Source: Pardosa pseudoannulata
Lineage: Eukaryota; Arthropoda; Arachnida; Araneae; Lycosidae
Assembly: GCA_032207245.1 (NCBI GenBank)
Contig: CM063501.1
Location: 54,430,393 to 54,494,392, forward strand
DNA length: 64,000 nucleotides
Direction of reading: 5' to 3'
Shown here: in pieces, positions 34,110 through 46,377 of the stretch
Layout of the letters: each line of letters opens with the position of its first letter
How positions within the stretch are numbered: position 1 is the stretch's first letter
Program-made: the position numbers and the translations under genes
Notes under the pieces: model-generated
Seen by the model: the letters and a program-made list of their open reading frames with translations, nothing else
Told to the model about the DNA's origin: nothing
The model's database searches: none

Positions 34110-37030
34110 TTTTATTATTTTTATTCAAAAATTCTATTTTTTATGAACAGATATGCACTTTTAGATAAGCACACTATTTTAAGATGTACTGGATCTCATT
34201 GTCATGCAGAAAAATAATAAACCATTTTCGAAAGATGATCTTTTTATAAGATTTGTGTTTTTTTATCTCCTTTATTCAAAAATTCTATTTTTCTCCAAGT
34301 ACTATAAACAGATATACCATTTTAAATAAGAATAATATATAAGGATGTAGTTGACCTCATTGTCATTCAGGTAATAATAAGCAATTTTAGAAAGATGATA
34401 ACTTTATAAGCTTTGATTTTTTTATCGTCTTTATGCAGTCTCTATTTTCCTATGAATAGTGTATAAGCAAATGTATACATTTAGTCCCAATTTATTTAGA
34501 TTACCAAATCTCATTGCCTTGTAGAAAAAATAAACAATTTTTGAAAGATAATCGTTTTGTAAGCTTTGTTTTTAATCACTTTTTGTACAAAATCTCTATT
34601 TTTCAATGAATAGTTTGAACAGATGTATACTTTAAATAGCCTGAATTCATTAAGTTTACTGAATATCATTGTCTTACAGGAAATAATAAACAATTTTTGA
34701 AAGATGATCGTTTTATAGGCTTTCTTCTTAATAACTTTTATACAAAATCTCTAATTTCCCCTGAACGGTAGAACAGATGTATACATTTAAACAGCCTGAA
34801 TTCATTAAATTACCGAATTTTATTGTTTCCAGGAAATAATAAGTAATTTTTGAAAGATGATCGTTTTATAAGCATTGTTTTTAATCCTTCTATTTAAAAT
34901 CTCTATTTTCCTATGAATAGTATGAACGTATATTTTCTTTTAACTAGCCAGAATTCATTAAGATTTACGTATCTCATTATCTTCCAGGAAATAAGAAGTA
35001 ACTTTTGAAATGATGATCATTTTATAAGCTTTGTTTTAATCATTTATATACAAAATCTCTATTTTCTTCTGAGCATTAAAACAGATGAATACTTTTAAAT
35101 AGCCTAAATTCATTAAGCTAACCGAATCTCATTGTCTTCCAGGAAACAATAAGTAACTTTTGAAAGTTGATAGTTTTATAAGATTTGTTTATAATCACTT
35201 TTATATAAAATCTCTATTTTTCTTTGAAAGTATAAAACAGATGAATACTTTTAAATAGCTTGAATTCATTAAGATTACCGAATCTCATTGTTTCCAGGAA
35301 ATAAGTAATTTTTGAATGATGATCATTTTATAAGCTTTTTTTTTAATCCTTTTATACAAAATCTTTATTTTTCTATGAATAATATGAACAGATGTATACT
35401 TTTAAATAGCCTGAATTCATTAACTTTACCGAATCTCATTGTCTTACAGGAAATAATAAACAATTTTGAAAGATGATCTTTTTATAAGCTTTTAAAAAAT
35501 TATTTTAAATTATTTTTATACAAAATCTCTATTTTCCTCTGAGCAGTACAAACAGATGTATATTTTTAAATAGCCTGAATTCATTAAGATTACTGAATCT
35601 CATTTCTTTGCAGGAAATAAGTAACTTGACTGACGATCTTGATTTTGTTTTTAATCATTTTTATACAAAATTTCCATTTTCTTCTGAACAGTAAAACAGA
35701 CATATACTGTAAATAGCCTGAATTCATTAAGATTACCGAATCTCATTGTTTTCCAGGAAATAAGTAACTTGACTGACGATCTTGACTTTGTTTTTAATCA
35801 TTTTTGTACAAAATTTCCTTTTTCTTCTCAACAGTAAAACAGACATATACTGTAAATAGCCTGAATTCATTAAGACTACCGAATATTATTGTTTTCCAGG
35901 AAATAATAAGTAACTTTTGAATGATGATCGTTTTATAAGCTTTGTCTTAAATCACTTTTATACAAAATCTCTATTTTCCTATGAATAGCTTGAACAGATG
36001 TGTGCTTTTAAATAGTTGAATTTATTAAGATTACCGAATCTTATTGTCTTCCAGGAAATAATAAGCAATTTTTGAAAGACGATAGTTTTATAAGCTTTGT
36101 TTTTAATCACTTTTATACAAAATCTCTATTTTCCCCTGAACAGTAAAACTAATGTATACATTTAAATAGCCTGAATTAATAAGATTACCGGATCTCATTG
36201 TCGTCCAGAAAATAATAAGTAACTTTTGAAAGATGACAGTTTTATAAGCTTTGTTTTTAATCAATTTTATACAAAATCTTTATTTTCCTATGAATAGCTT
36301 GAACAGATGTATGCTTTTAAATAGCCTGAATTCATCAAGATTACTGGATCTCATTGTTGTCCAGAAAATAGTAACTTTTGAATGATGACCCTTTTATAAG
36401 TTTTGTTTTTAATCCTTTTATACAAAATCTCTATTTTCTTCTGAACAGTAAAACAGATGTATACATTTAAATAGCCTAAATTCATTAAGATTACCGAATC
36501 TCATTGTCTTCCAGAAAATAATGAGTAACTTTTGAAGGATGATAGTTTTCTTTATTTTTAATCACTTTTATACAAAATCTCTATTTTCCTATGAATAATA
36601 TAAACAGATGTATGACTTTAAATAGCCTGAATTCATTAAGATTACCGAATCTCATTTTTTTTATAGGAAATATTAAGTAACTGTTGAAAGATGATAGTTT
36701 TATAAGCTTTGTTTTAATCACTTTTATACAAAATCTGTATTTTCTTCTGAACAGTAAAACAGATGTATACTGTAAATAACCTGAATTCATTAAGATTAAC
36801 GAATCTCATTGTCTTCCAGGAAATAATAAGTAACTTTTGAATGATGATCGTTTTATAAGCTTTGTTTTTAATCCTTTTTATACAAAATCTCTATTTTCCT
36901 CTGAATGGTAAAACAGATGTTACAGATTTACATTTAAAAAGCATGAATTCATGAAGATTACCGATTCTCATTGCCATCCAAGACATAAAAAGTAACTTTT
37001 GAAAGATGATGGTTTTAAAAGCTGTTTTAA
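34110..37030. repeat. Tandem satellite, about nineteen units of roughly 155 bp
   Basis: The segment GAATTCATTAAGATTACCGA then ATCTCATTGTCTTCCAGGAA recurs about every 155 bp from 34191 to 36966, followed by TAACTTTTGAAAGATGATCG, TTTTATAAGCTTTGTTTT and TACAAAATCTCTATTTTCC. Units differ by small indels. The motif TTGTCTTCCAG|G in most units looks like a 3' splice acceptor. No protein domain is present. Confidence 0.96.
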
Positions 37031-37794
37031 GCCCTTTTGTTGAAAATATCTATTTTCTTATAGATGCTATGAACATATATACTGTTTTAGATAAAGATAA
37101 GGAATTTTTTTCTAGTATCTAAATAGCATGAATTCTCCCTTCTTATTTTTTAATAAATACGTGCTATTATGTATCTGTCACTTCATACGAATCTAAAATC
37201 TCTTTCCTGATTCACTTTAAAAACAAATATTACATTTTAGCCATATATCTTCAAGTTTTTATAACATTTTTGCGGGACATTTCATATTTTATATTTTAAA
37301 GACGCGAAGTTTTTCCCATTTAGTAACCACATCTTCCTCTAATGGAGGGAATAATAAGTAATTTTATTTTAAAAAATAGTAAATCCTTTTAAATGCTCCG
37401 GGATTTTTTTTCTATTTACAGAACGAAAAAAAAAATCTCTGTTTCCTCTATAAATTTTATGGAAAAAAATATGCCGTTTAAAAATATTTCTACTACAAAG
37501 AATTCTTTCTGCTTGATATGGAACTCAATTTCACCATTATTCTTAGTGAAATGATATGGTATTTCAAAACATGCATTCTTCGGTTATTCGACTCAAGTCT
37601 GGAAGAAAATGGGAAAACATTTATTCTGTTTTTCCTCCTAAACAAATAATCTTTTCGAAACTGTATTCAGTACATTCTTCCTTCTATAAATATTTCTTAA
37701 ACTGAATTTCTGGATGTGGAAAATTGTTCTTTCAGCAAAATAAATGTAGTTTAATAAAAATAAGGTGAAATTGAAAAAGCAATGGCTTCAAGAT
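37031..37794. other. AT-rich sequence between two satellites
   Basis: No open frame or repeat of note. Confidence 0.45.
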
Positions 37795-39545
37795 TCTGTA
37801 ACTGTAATTATTCTTTGATCATCAAAGAATGCATTGGGTTTGTTGACATTGATTTTGTATTATTTCACTGAGGTTGTTACAATTGCAATAGTTTTGTAAT
37901 ACATTTGTAAACGTTTGGTGTTTAGATTATAGTGTGCTATTTCTATAAGTACTAAATATTTTCTATAAATAGGTCCGTAAAACTGTAATTATTCTTTGAT
38001 CATCAAAGAATGCATTGGGTTTGTTGACATTGATTCTGTATTATTTCACTGAGGTTGTTACAATTGCAATAGTTTTGTAATACATTTGTAAATGTTTGGT
38101 GTTTAGATTATAGGGTACTATTCCTAAAAGTACTAAATATTTTCTATAAATAGGCCCGTAAAACTGTAATTATTCTTTGATCATCAAAGAATGCATTGGG
38201 TTTGTTGACATTGATTCTGTATTATTTCACTGATGTTGTTGCAATTGCGATAGTTTTGTAATACATTTGTAAATGTTTGGTGTTTAGATTATAGGGTACT
38301 ATTCCTAAAAGTACTAAATATTTTCTATAAATAGGCCCGTAAAACTGTAATTATTCTTTGATCATCAAAGAATGCATTGGGTTTGTTGACATTGATTGTG
38401 TATTATTTCACTGATGTTGTTACAATTGCGATAGTTTTGTAATACATTTGTAAATGTTTGGTGTTTAGATTATAGTGTACTATTTCTAAGAGTACTAAAT
38501 ATTTTCCATAAATAGGTCCGTAAAACTGTAATTATTCTTTGATCACCAAAGAATGCATTGGGTTTGTTGACATTGATTCTGTATTATTTCACTGATGGTG
38601 TTACAATTGCGATAGTTTTGTAATACATTTGTAAATGTTTGGTGTTTAGATTATAGGGCACTATTCCTGAAAGTACTAAATATTTTCTATAAATATGGTA
38701 AAACTGTAATTATTCTTTGATCATCAAAGAATGCATTGGTTTGTTGACATTGATTCTGTATTATTTCACTGATTGTTACAATTGCGATAGTTTTGTAATA
38801 CATTTTAAATGTTTTGGTGTTTAGATTATAGGGTACTATTCCTAAAGAACTAAATATTTTCTATAAATAGGCCCGTAAAATTGTAATTATTCTTCGATCA
38901 TCAAAGAATGCATTTTTGTTGACATTGATTCTGTATTATTTCACTGATGTTGTTGCAATTGCGATAGTTTTGTAATACATTTGTAAATGTTTGGTGTTTA
39001 GATTATAGGGTACTATTCCTAAAAGTACTAAATATTTTCTATAAACAGGCCCGTAAAACTGTAATTATTCTTTGATCATGAAAGAATACATTAGGTTTGT
39101 TGACATTGATTCTGTATTATTTCACTGATGGTGTTACAATTGCGATAGTTTTGTAATACATTTGTAAATGTTTGGTGTTTAGATTATAGGGCACTATTCC
39201 TGAAAGTACTAAATATTTTCTATAAATAGGACCGTAAAACTGTAATTATTCTTTGATCATCAAAGAATGCATTGGGTTTGTTGATATTGATTCTGTATTA
39301 TTTCACTGAGGTTGTTACAATTGCGATAGTTTTGTAATGCATTTGTAAATGTTTGATGTTTAGATTATAGGCACTATTCCTAAAAGTACTAAATATTTTC
39401 TATAAATAGATCCGTAAAACTGTAATTATTCTTTGATCATCAAAGAATGCATTGGGTTTGTTGATACTGATTCTGTATTATTTTACTGATGTTGTTACAA
39501 TTGCGACTATATATAAACTAAATATTTTCTATAAATAGGCCTGTA
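37795..39545. repeat. Homogeneous tandem satellite, about ten 180-bp units with a conserved palindrome
   Basis: Units start near 37798, 37977, 38158, 38339, 38519, 38697, 38875, 39053, 39233 and 39413. Nearly all begin with ATTCTTTGAT-C-ATCAAAGAAT, 10-bp inverted arms around one base, followed by GGGTTTGTTGACATTGATTC, TTACAATTGCGATAGTTTTG and AGTACTAAATATTTTCTATA. The palindrome is intact in most units. Unit size is near that of a nucleosome repeat. No coding potential. Confidence 0.97.
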
Positions 39546-39674
39546 AAATAAAATCAATCTTTAGGAACACTTTTGATCGAAGTTATTTTGATAATAAACT
39601 GAAGAAATCTTTAAAAATCTGTTTCTAAGAAATTTTTCCTCAAAGATAAATAATATTGATTGGTTTTTGTTTTG
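39546..39674. other. Short AT-rich spacer
   Basis: Non-repetitive spacer between the 180-bp satellite and SINE fragments. Confidence 0.4.
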
Positions 39675-39735
39675 TTTTGGAACGTTACTGTCTACGTTTT
39701 TGCTACACTTGGGCTAATGAGATAGGGGGTAATAC
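39675..39735 (-). mobile_element. SINE-A 3' fragment
   Basis: GGAACGTTACTGTCTACGTT and TTGGGCTAATGAGATAG correspond to the reversed tail of SINE-A (GGAGTGCTACGATCTAC, GAGGGCTAATGAGA). The head is missing. Confidence 0.55.
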
Positions 39736-39794
39736 TGAAAAATAGGTTGCCTCTTGCCATAATTGGTAAAATTATTGGCGATGTTTGTAGAGCT

Positions 39795-39930
39795 GGTCTA
39801 CTTTTTGCAACAGGCTAATGAGATATTGCTTAAAGCCGATTCCGAACGGCTACGAATATGCCCCTGTGGGATTCGAACCCACGAACTCAGGTTCAGAAGG
39901 TCAGCACCCTAAATTCGGCCATCGTTGGCG
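39795..39930 (-). mobile_element. SINE-A, degraded copy
   Basis: Reversed SINE-A body (TTAAAGCCGATTCCGAACGG, CTACGAATATG) and tRNA-like head (GTGGGATTCGAACCCACGAA, GGTCAGCACCCTAA, CGGCCATCGTTGG). The B-box region is preserved while the tail is mutated. A 75-codon plus frame across it is antisense to the SINE and not a gene. Confidence 0.8.
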
Positions 39931-40019
39931 ATGTTTATTAAAACACAAAGGTATTTCATCTGAACAACATTATATCCTTGTTATTTGGGCGGCTTTAATT
40001 TATGTAGATTGCACCGTAA

Positions 40020-40470
40020 TAATAGAATTATATACAATTTCTTAATTAACCAAAACCACTGAGAAAGCTGGCATTTATATTTATTGGCAATTAATTCCTT
40101 AACAGTTAACAAAGCCAACAGCTCCAAATTTTTAAAAATTAGCCATAGTGAATCTTTAATGGTTCATTGTATCTAATATTTTTAAGCATTACGCGCATTT
40201 AATGCATAAATGGGCTCCACAAGAAGAGCTGGATACAAATATAATATAAATTAAAATATAGATACATATTGTCTGGACATGGCAAGATGAGGAAAAAATG
40301 TTAGGCTACCATGCTCAGAACTTTATCGACAATTTGGTGGGGGCACCCTGTTCTTCAGTCAAGCCGAGATGGGGACTTACTACTTTAACTCGATTTCGGT
40401 GTTACTTAAAAACAGGGTACCCCTTGGTGAATTTTGCAAAATTACTGGCGGTGTTTGTAAAACATGAATT
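40020..40470 (+). repeat. Dispersed repeat family DR-1, plus-strand copy
   Basis: Matches the reverse complement of 6840-7370 in three blocks (see that entry), but with the CCCCTTGG...ACTGGCGGTG block placed last rather than first. The 73-codon frame at 40298-40519 lies inside the repeat and is unsupported. Confidence 0.6.
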
Positions 40471-40539
40471 CATAACTATATTCATTCGTAGTTTTGACTA
40501 CCAAACACAATGGAATTGAACAGTAGACCAGTAAGAAAA

Positions 40540-40860
40540 AATTAAACGGAAATGGTTAAATACTAGTTTAATATGCTTGAATTTTCGGTAAAATTGCCGA
40601 TGTTTACCATGTTTTTAGCCAATCAATTTAATTTCTCAAAATTAATAACAAATGAGAATTTGGCGTCTTTAATATGTAATAAAAGGGTTGCACATAGATA
40701 GCCGGATACCTAAATTATATAGGTATTGAAATATAGATACAAATTGTTTCGACACTGCAAATCAGGAAAAAACTGTTAGATTACCCTGATTAGAACTTTA
40801 TCGCCAATTGGTTAGCCAATTTGGCGGGGTAACCTGTTCTTATGTCAAACCCTGATTAAT
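40540..40860 (+). repeat. Dispersed repeat family DR-1, second copy in tandem
   Basis: GGTAAAATTGCCGATGTTTA, AAATATAGATACAAATTGTT, AACTGTTAGATTACC, TTTATCGCCAATTGGTTAG and TTTGGCGGGGTAACCTGTTC repeat the order of the preceding copy about 450 bp downstream, indicating a partial tandem arrangement. Confidence 0.55.
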
Positions 40861-40945
40861 AACGGCTACAAACATTCATACCTCTTGTGGGATTTGAATT
40901 CACGAACCAGAAACGTCCTTCTCGTTCGGACTATAATTGTTGGAC
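40860..40945 (-). mobile_element. SINE-A, short degraded fragment
   Basis: ACGGCTACAAACATTCATAC then TTGTGGGATTTGAATTCACG is the reversed centre and B-box region of SINE-A, fused to the end of the DR-1 copy. Confidence 0.6.
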
Positions 40946-41590
40946 AATAAGGATTGAACAATAACAATCAAATATTGAATAATAACGATTAATAGTAAGT
41001 GATTTTGAATAGTGTAGGACTTAGAAGCCAATTCTAAGCGTTTCATAACGTTTCACAACTCATAGGGGGCCACCTAACATAACAAGTAAAGCCTCTGTGA
41101 TGCCACGCTGGCGTTCCTCCTCAATTTTGATTATCCTGAGAAGGGTGGTTTCCACCCCGATTTCATACCTTTCTCCCTGCGGATCTCCCTCAAACGAAAA
41201 GACATCCATACACATTTCTTCTGCATGTTCTATATATGTGTGGTTGAATGTGAAAGTGTTCGATCCTGATACCCGGGGATTCTAGCTATGAACGCTAAGC
41301 ACTGGGATGTTAAGAACCATAAATTTACGTATGAATGAAATTGATTCATATTTTGATTATTTTAGAGGCATATATAAATTGTTAATTTTAAATAAATTTG
41401 TTTTCTTTATGATTCATTAAACTTGACCAGACAGCTTGAAAAATTGCACTTGTTGATTATGTATGAAAAGCATGATTAAGAATAACAGATTTGGGTAGAA
41501 TATTAGTTGTTTTGATTATTTAACCTACTTCTAAGCTCTTAACACTTTTTTACAAACACTTTTAAAGTAAACACTTTTTTTCCGTAAATT
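40946..41590. other. Mixed sequence with a GC-richer patch at about 41040-41310, unidentified
   Basis: The patch contains GCCACGCTGGCGTTCCTCCT, GGTGGTTTCCACCCCGATTT and ACCCGGGGATTCTAGC, and a 62-codon plus frame. I recognise no domain or element. The composition contrast suggests an inserted fragment. Confidence 0.35.
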
Positions 41591-41592
41591 TT

Positions 41593-41593
<1 letters not shown>

Positions 41594-41678
<85 letters not shown>
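41594..41678. repeat. (AC)n-(AT)n compound microsatellite
   Basis: About 17 AC units followed, after GC-ACAT, by about 19 AT units. Confidence 0.97.
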
Positions 41679-41679
<1 letters not shown>

Positions 41680-41682
<3 letters not shown>

Positions 41683-42215
41683 CGATTCTAAAATTTGCAG
41701 CTTACATGAATTTATATAATTCTTAATTAATTATTCTCTCTGATATGTTCTGCAAAGCAAAATATCGTACGTTTTCCTGTTTAAATTTCAATCTTTGATG
41801 AATATGATGATTTAGCATAATGTTTTTCAAGATAGTATCACCTTTTCTGGTCTATTGGGAAATTAAAATATAGATTTGTAGAACTTTTTTTTTCAGTTTT
41901 CTCTCCACGAAGTAGTTACAGTCTTTATTTCTAAGACGATGTACCGTATTGACCTTATTTCATGAATACAAGAAAGCTCTAATAGTAGTTTTGGATATTC
42001 TTGTGTTGAAGTACATTGCTGTTGTTACTTCAAATCCATTATTCTACGTTAAAATATAACCCAAATTCATATATTATCTTTATATTATCTTTAATAATAA
42101 TTATAGCAAAATGCCACTGAGTTATATTACAAAATACAAATATATTAGGGAAAAGAAAAAAAAAACAAGGAAAATGTTAAAAAATATATAAAAAATAAAA
42201 AAAGAAGCCCTCCAT
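41680..42215. other. AT-rich sequence, nothing recognised
   Basis: No frames or repeats of note. Confidence 0.45.
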
Positions 42216-42731
42216 GTGCTACACCTGAAAGAAAAAATTGCCAAAGTCTATGAGCACGCTACATTATTTTCCTTCCTTCTAAAAATACAGCAACCCTATA
42301 CTTTTTTCGCCCAAACCCCTTTCAACTCGTTGTCGTTCCATTATTTTGTGCCGGTGCGTCCTTTCCCAGCGCTATCCAGATTGACCAGAACTCCAGGCAT
42401 GGTCCTAAATCGTCTCACGGTGACCAACCACAACTCTCCAAACTTGGTGAAGTTTAAGTGCAGTCGTTTCCACTGGCCACACCACACGCCGCCTGGAGTC
42501 GCAAGAAAATACTTGGACATGCAACCCACAACATGTGAGTGCTGCGAGCAGATCAGTTTCTCAAACCTTATGCAAAACATAGCTGCACTCTCACAGATAT
42601 TGAAAATAATTTTCTCTGTGCTTATTACTCTAGGCATTAATATTTTACGTACCCCAAGGAATTTAAAAAATACCTTATACATGCAATGCTCACTTGATAT
42701 TCTATACAAAAATAGTAATAATTATGTATAA
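42216..42731 (+). other. Unidentified 171-codon open frame in a GC-richer segment
   Basis: This is the longest open frame in the window not made of repeats. The plus-strand product (171 residues) has a central PVRPFPALSRLTRTPGMV segment and a hydrophobic stretch near IIFSVLITLGINIL. A 122-codon frame runs antisense over most of it. The central part (about 42310-42570) is much richer in G and C than its surroundings. A donor-like GTGAGT lies at 42535. I recognise no domain. It could be an exon of a host gene, an unknown element fragment or chance; competing frames on both strands lower confidence. Confidence 0.25.
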
Positions 42732-42952
42732 TAATTCAAACTTTCTGAGCAAACCTTGTTAAGGCACTGACTAAAATATGATGGAATAAAACAATTTAAA
42801 AAAATAAATATTAAACAACTAACTGAAAATGTATTTCAAACACTAGCAATCATTTCAATCAGCTGATGAATTTTAGGTTTGAGTTTGTTTCTCGGGATCT
42901 TTAAATGCTTAAAAGTTACTCTCATTATAAGTAATTAAATGCCTTATACGTA
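42732..42952. other. AT-rich spacer
   Basis: Nothing recognised. Confidence 0.4.
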
Positions 42953-43090
42953 TGTAACAAAGAGTTACACCACAACGCTGTAGCTGCCATTACGGAGAGA
43001 CGAAAAGGAGAAGAGGAACCGAAAATGATTAGAACGCCATTCAGCTTCGACCCGGTTGGATACGTGAGGTTTGTCCCCCTTATACCTCCC
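42953..43090 (+). repeat. Sequence starting with the same TGTAAC-GTTACA palindrome (possible LTR edge)
   Basis: Begins TGTAACAAAGAGTTACACC, identical over its first 17 bases to the minus-strand start of the 25590-25986 repeat. It then continues differently (GCCATTACGGAGAGACGAAA, CGACCCGGTTGGATACGTGA). It may be another family with the same terminus. The right boundary is unclear. Confidence 0.4.
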
Positions 43091-44069
43091 CTGGAACAGA
43101 GTTTAAATAACTGACTTCTTTTTTTGTCTCTTTAGCAGTTAGCAACAAGCACGGCAAAAGAAAGAGAAGGAATCATCTTAAGCAGTAGCTGATATTCACC
43201 ATTTTTTTCTTGGAAAGTTATGGTCTCCATCTTCACTGACCTCATAACTCTAGTATTTCAATAATTACGCAAACTGGAAGATCCACAAATATTAGTGTTT
43301 CAATTTTAAGTGAAGTTTTAAAAATAAATTGTCGTCAACGGTAAGGCTTCGCTTCTTTATATATTGTTTCTGTTTTTCTTGAGCATCTCAATAGACTTGG
43401 TTCCAAGCTCCGCATATGCCATGATGTGTAACTGAGTTTAATTACTTTTTTACCGCTCCCACAACATGGCACAATGATATGCAATATCCTCCTTAGATTC
43501 TAAAGAATCTAAAAATAATTCTAGGGTCCTCTTCATAGGGTCTCTAGGATTATACATGATCCTCTATGTATAATCCTAGGGTTTATCAAAACTACTCATC
43601 ATTCTTGGTTTAGTCTCCGTTGTGAACAGAGAATATACATAACACATACATACATACTACAAATACATACTTGTGTCTCTTTCTAAACTCTCTATACTCT
43701 AGTTATTTTGTGTTATGAACTTACAAATCCATTTTATCTATACTTTCACATATTTTATTTGTTAATTTATCTTTATCGCTGTTATTACACGCTAACTTCA
43801 AAAATTTCAGGATTGACTGCCTAGGCTCATATAATCCTGTTGACCAACATCCTGAAGGTCCTGAAGGAGATTTTTTTTAATAATTTCTTTTAATAAATAT
43901 TTTTAACAGTTTAAACTTTGTTTAAAATTACTGTTTAGGTACTATCTTAAATTTCTCAGAATGAAACAATTTAAGTGCGAAGATCACTGATAGAATATTT
44001 AAAGGCATTATTTTTCATATCCTGGAAATACTGGCATTTGGTTACGAGTTAAATTTTCTGTCAAATTCA
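43091..44069. other. Mostly non-repetitive sequence
   Basis: Apart from the inverted repeat at 43544-43579 I see no frames above background and no element. Confidence 0.45.
43544..43579. repeat. Perfect 14-bp inverted repeat
   Basis: CTAGGATTATACAT at 43544-43557 pairs with ATGTATAATCCTAG at 43566-43579 across an 8-nt loop. There is no T tract or gene next to it to suggest a terminator. Confidence 0.7.
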
Positions 44070-44123
44070 TTGGTACATATAGATTTTCTGGGTTCCCTCA
44101 CGTGTAATTTTAATAGAGAGCGT

Positions 44124-44137
44124 CCTACCCATCTAGG
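44124..44137. repeat. Target-site duplication of SINE-A, left
   Basis: CCTACCCATCTAGG here recurs exactly at 44321-44334 on the other side of the SINE. Confidence 0.9.
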
Positions 44138-44320
44138 GCCGAACAATGGCCGAATAGTTATTGTGCTGGCCTTCGGAACCGGAGATCGTGGATTCGAATC
44201 CCACTATGGCATGGATGTTCGTAGCCGTTCAGAATCGGCTTTAAGCAGTAGGTCAAGGTCTAATTAGCCCTCGTGTTGCAAAAAGTAGACCGTAGCGCTT
44301 CAAAACCAACTCAACCAACC
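44138..44320 (+). mobile_element. SINE-A, complete copy with 14-bp target duplication
   Basis: The 183-bp element has a tRNA-like head with A-box-like TGGCCGAATAG and B-box GGATTCGAATCC, then a body with GTTCGTAGCCGTTCAGAATC, CTTTAAGCAGTAGG, AATTAGCCCTCGTGTTGC and AAAAAGTAGACCGTAGCGC, and a CCAACTCAACCAACC tail. The perfect flanking 14-bp repeat shows retroposition by a LINE endonuclease and sets both boundaries. It is probably among the youngest insertions here. Confidence 0.96.
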
Positions 44321-44383
44321 CTACCCATCTAGGAAGGCTCCTGCATAGGAAGGTAACTGTTCTACCCTGTGGATGCAATTTGG

Positions 44384-44492
44384 ACGTTGTTGTTGTTTCG
44401 CAAGCCACCTGGATAAAACAAGCACGATTGAGATTGCAGGCTCTCGTATTAAGGCCAAGTGGTGCGCCTTTCGTTTTAATGAGCACCATTAA
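44384..44492 (-). mobile_element. SINE-B, 3' part, separated from its body by TTAA-3
   Basis: Reversed (AAC)n tail (GTTGTTGTTGTTTCG), then CAAGCACGATTGAG, GCAGGCTCTCGTATTAAGG and GGTGCGCCTTTCGTTTTAAT, matching the end of the 18.4-kb SINE. It stops exactly at TTAA (44489-44492), where TTAA-3 starts. Confidence 0.9.
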
Positions 44493-44806
44493 CACATTGT
44501 GTGCGGGACACGTACTAGTACGTTTCCTGACGATTGATACTTGAGAGCAGGACATGTACTAGTACGGGTTAGTGTGACAACATCCTTTGTTTGTGGGTAC
44601 AAAAATAACTGTATATACAGGAAAACGAAGCCGAATGTTCTTGTCTACTACATAGATCCTGGAAAAATTGAGACAAATAAAAATTAGTTTTTTCATCAGT
44701 CGATGTGGAACCACAGAACGGAAAGGTTGATTAAAAAAATCAATTTAGATTTAAAATTAACTTTTTATTCATCCTTGCGAAAATGATATTATATAAATAT
44801 ACTTAA

Positions 44807-45140
<334 letters not shown>

Positions 45141-45328
45141 TATATATATTTGTTTATTTGTCTATTTATATATTTGTTTATATATTACAATATAAAATAC
45201 GAAAAGTTGGTTAAAAAATTAAATAATTTTCGATATATTGGCATTTAACTGTATAACTAAATTTACGTGCAAAACGCCCTCTCCCGGTACATTTCAGGTA
45301 CGAAATGTACCCTCACACAATATGTTAA

Positions 45329-45490
45329 AGTGAAAGAACGACTTATCTCAAGTAGGTCCTCATAATTTTGAAGCAGGGGGCCAAGCAGCCAAGCAGAAGA
45401 CCCATAGACTTGGCCTGCCACCCCCTTGAGAACTTGGAGGACATTGTGACCAAGAACATATTTTACGTGACACAGTCACCTTTAACGAAC
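45329..45490 (-). mobile_element. SINE-B, body, separated from its tail by TTAA-3
   Basis: Reversed body of SINE-B (CTCAAGTAGGTCCTC, GACTTGGCCTGCCACCCCC, GACATTGTGACCAAGAAC, TTTACGTG) continues from the 44384-44492 tail after removing the TTAA-3 element. The tRNA-like head is not recognisable to the right, so the copy is 5'-truncated or diverged. Confidence 0.88.
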
Positions 45491-45935
45491 ACTGAATTTG
45501 GACGTAACCCTTTGGAACTGAAACATTAAAACCAGTTTTCGACCAACGAGAGAAAAAATGATTAATAAGTAATTCCTTCCTAAAGAAATGGTGTAAAAAT
45601 GCAATTTCCAGATGGAAGCAAAAAACTTAACTTTCCTGACTCCGCTTCAGCGATTTCACAACCATTTTATTTTCCGGATAATCGAATTACTTAAGCAAAT
45701 AATAAGTTTACTACTGAGGATTGATGATTTAGGATTGAGGGGGCAACCAACAGCAAAAAGTATTTTGGGGCAAAGAAACTGTTCGAGGGATAAATGGAAT
45801 AAAAATTTTCCCGGGTACGTGTGCTGAGTACGTGATCTACATATTCCCCATCCTGCTAGAGGTATCACGAGGTTGACGAATGTTATCCACGCACGAAGTG
45901 ACACAATGGATTTTACCAAAACATTGTTTTCAAAA
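45491..45935. other. Non-repetitive sequence, unidentified
   Basis: Two frames of 71 and 98 codons overlap antisense (45612-45952) with no domain I recognise. Composition is slightly richer in G and C than the flanks. Confidence 0.4.
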
Positions 45936-46079
45936 CTCACAAACAGATTCATTCTATAAACATATTTTCAAAACTTTACTGCTTCAGATTTTCGTAAATT
46001 AACACAAGGTACATGAAGAATTTTATCGAATATGTCAAATAAAAAACCAGTCATTTTCTTCAATATTACAGGGTTTTAA
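45936..46079 (+). repeat. 145-bp direct repeat, copy 2
   Basis: Near-identical to 44807-44951, with only a few differences near ACACAAGGTACATG and AACCAGTCATTTTC, again followed directly by a microsatellite. Confidence 0.93.
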
Positions 46080-46374
<295 letters not shown>

Positions 46375-46377
46375 AAA

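Noticed and set aside
34110..37030. Exon series suggested by repeated acceptor-like CAG|G motifs
   Set aside because: No open frame follows the motifs and they are spaced by the tandem period.
37795..39545. CRISPR-like array (regular palindromic repeats)
   Set aside because: The intervals are conserved repeat sequence rather than unique spacers, and the DNA is eukaryotic; this is a satellite.
43544..43579. Transcription terminator or regulatory hairpin
   Set aside because: It is an isolated inverted repeat with no gene, promoter or T tract beside it.
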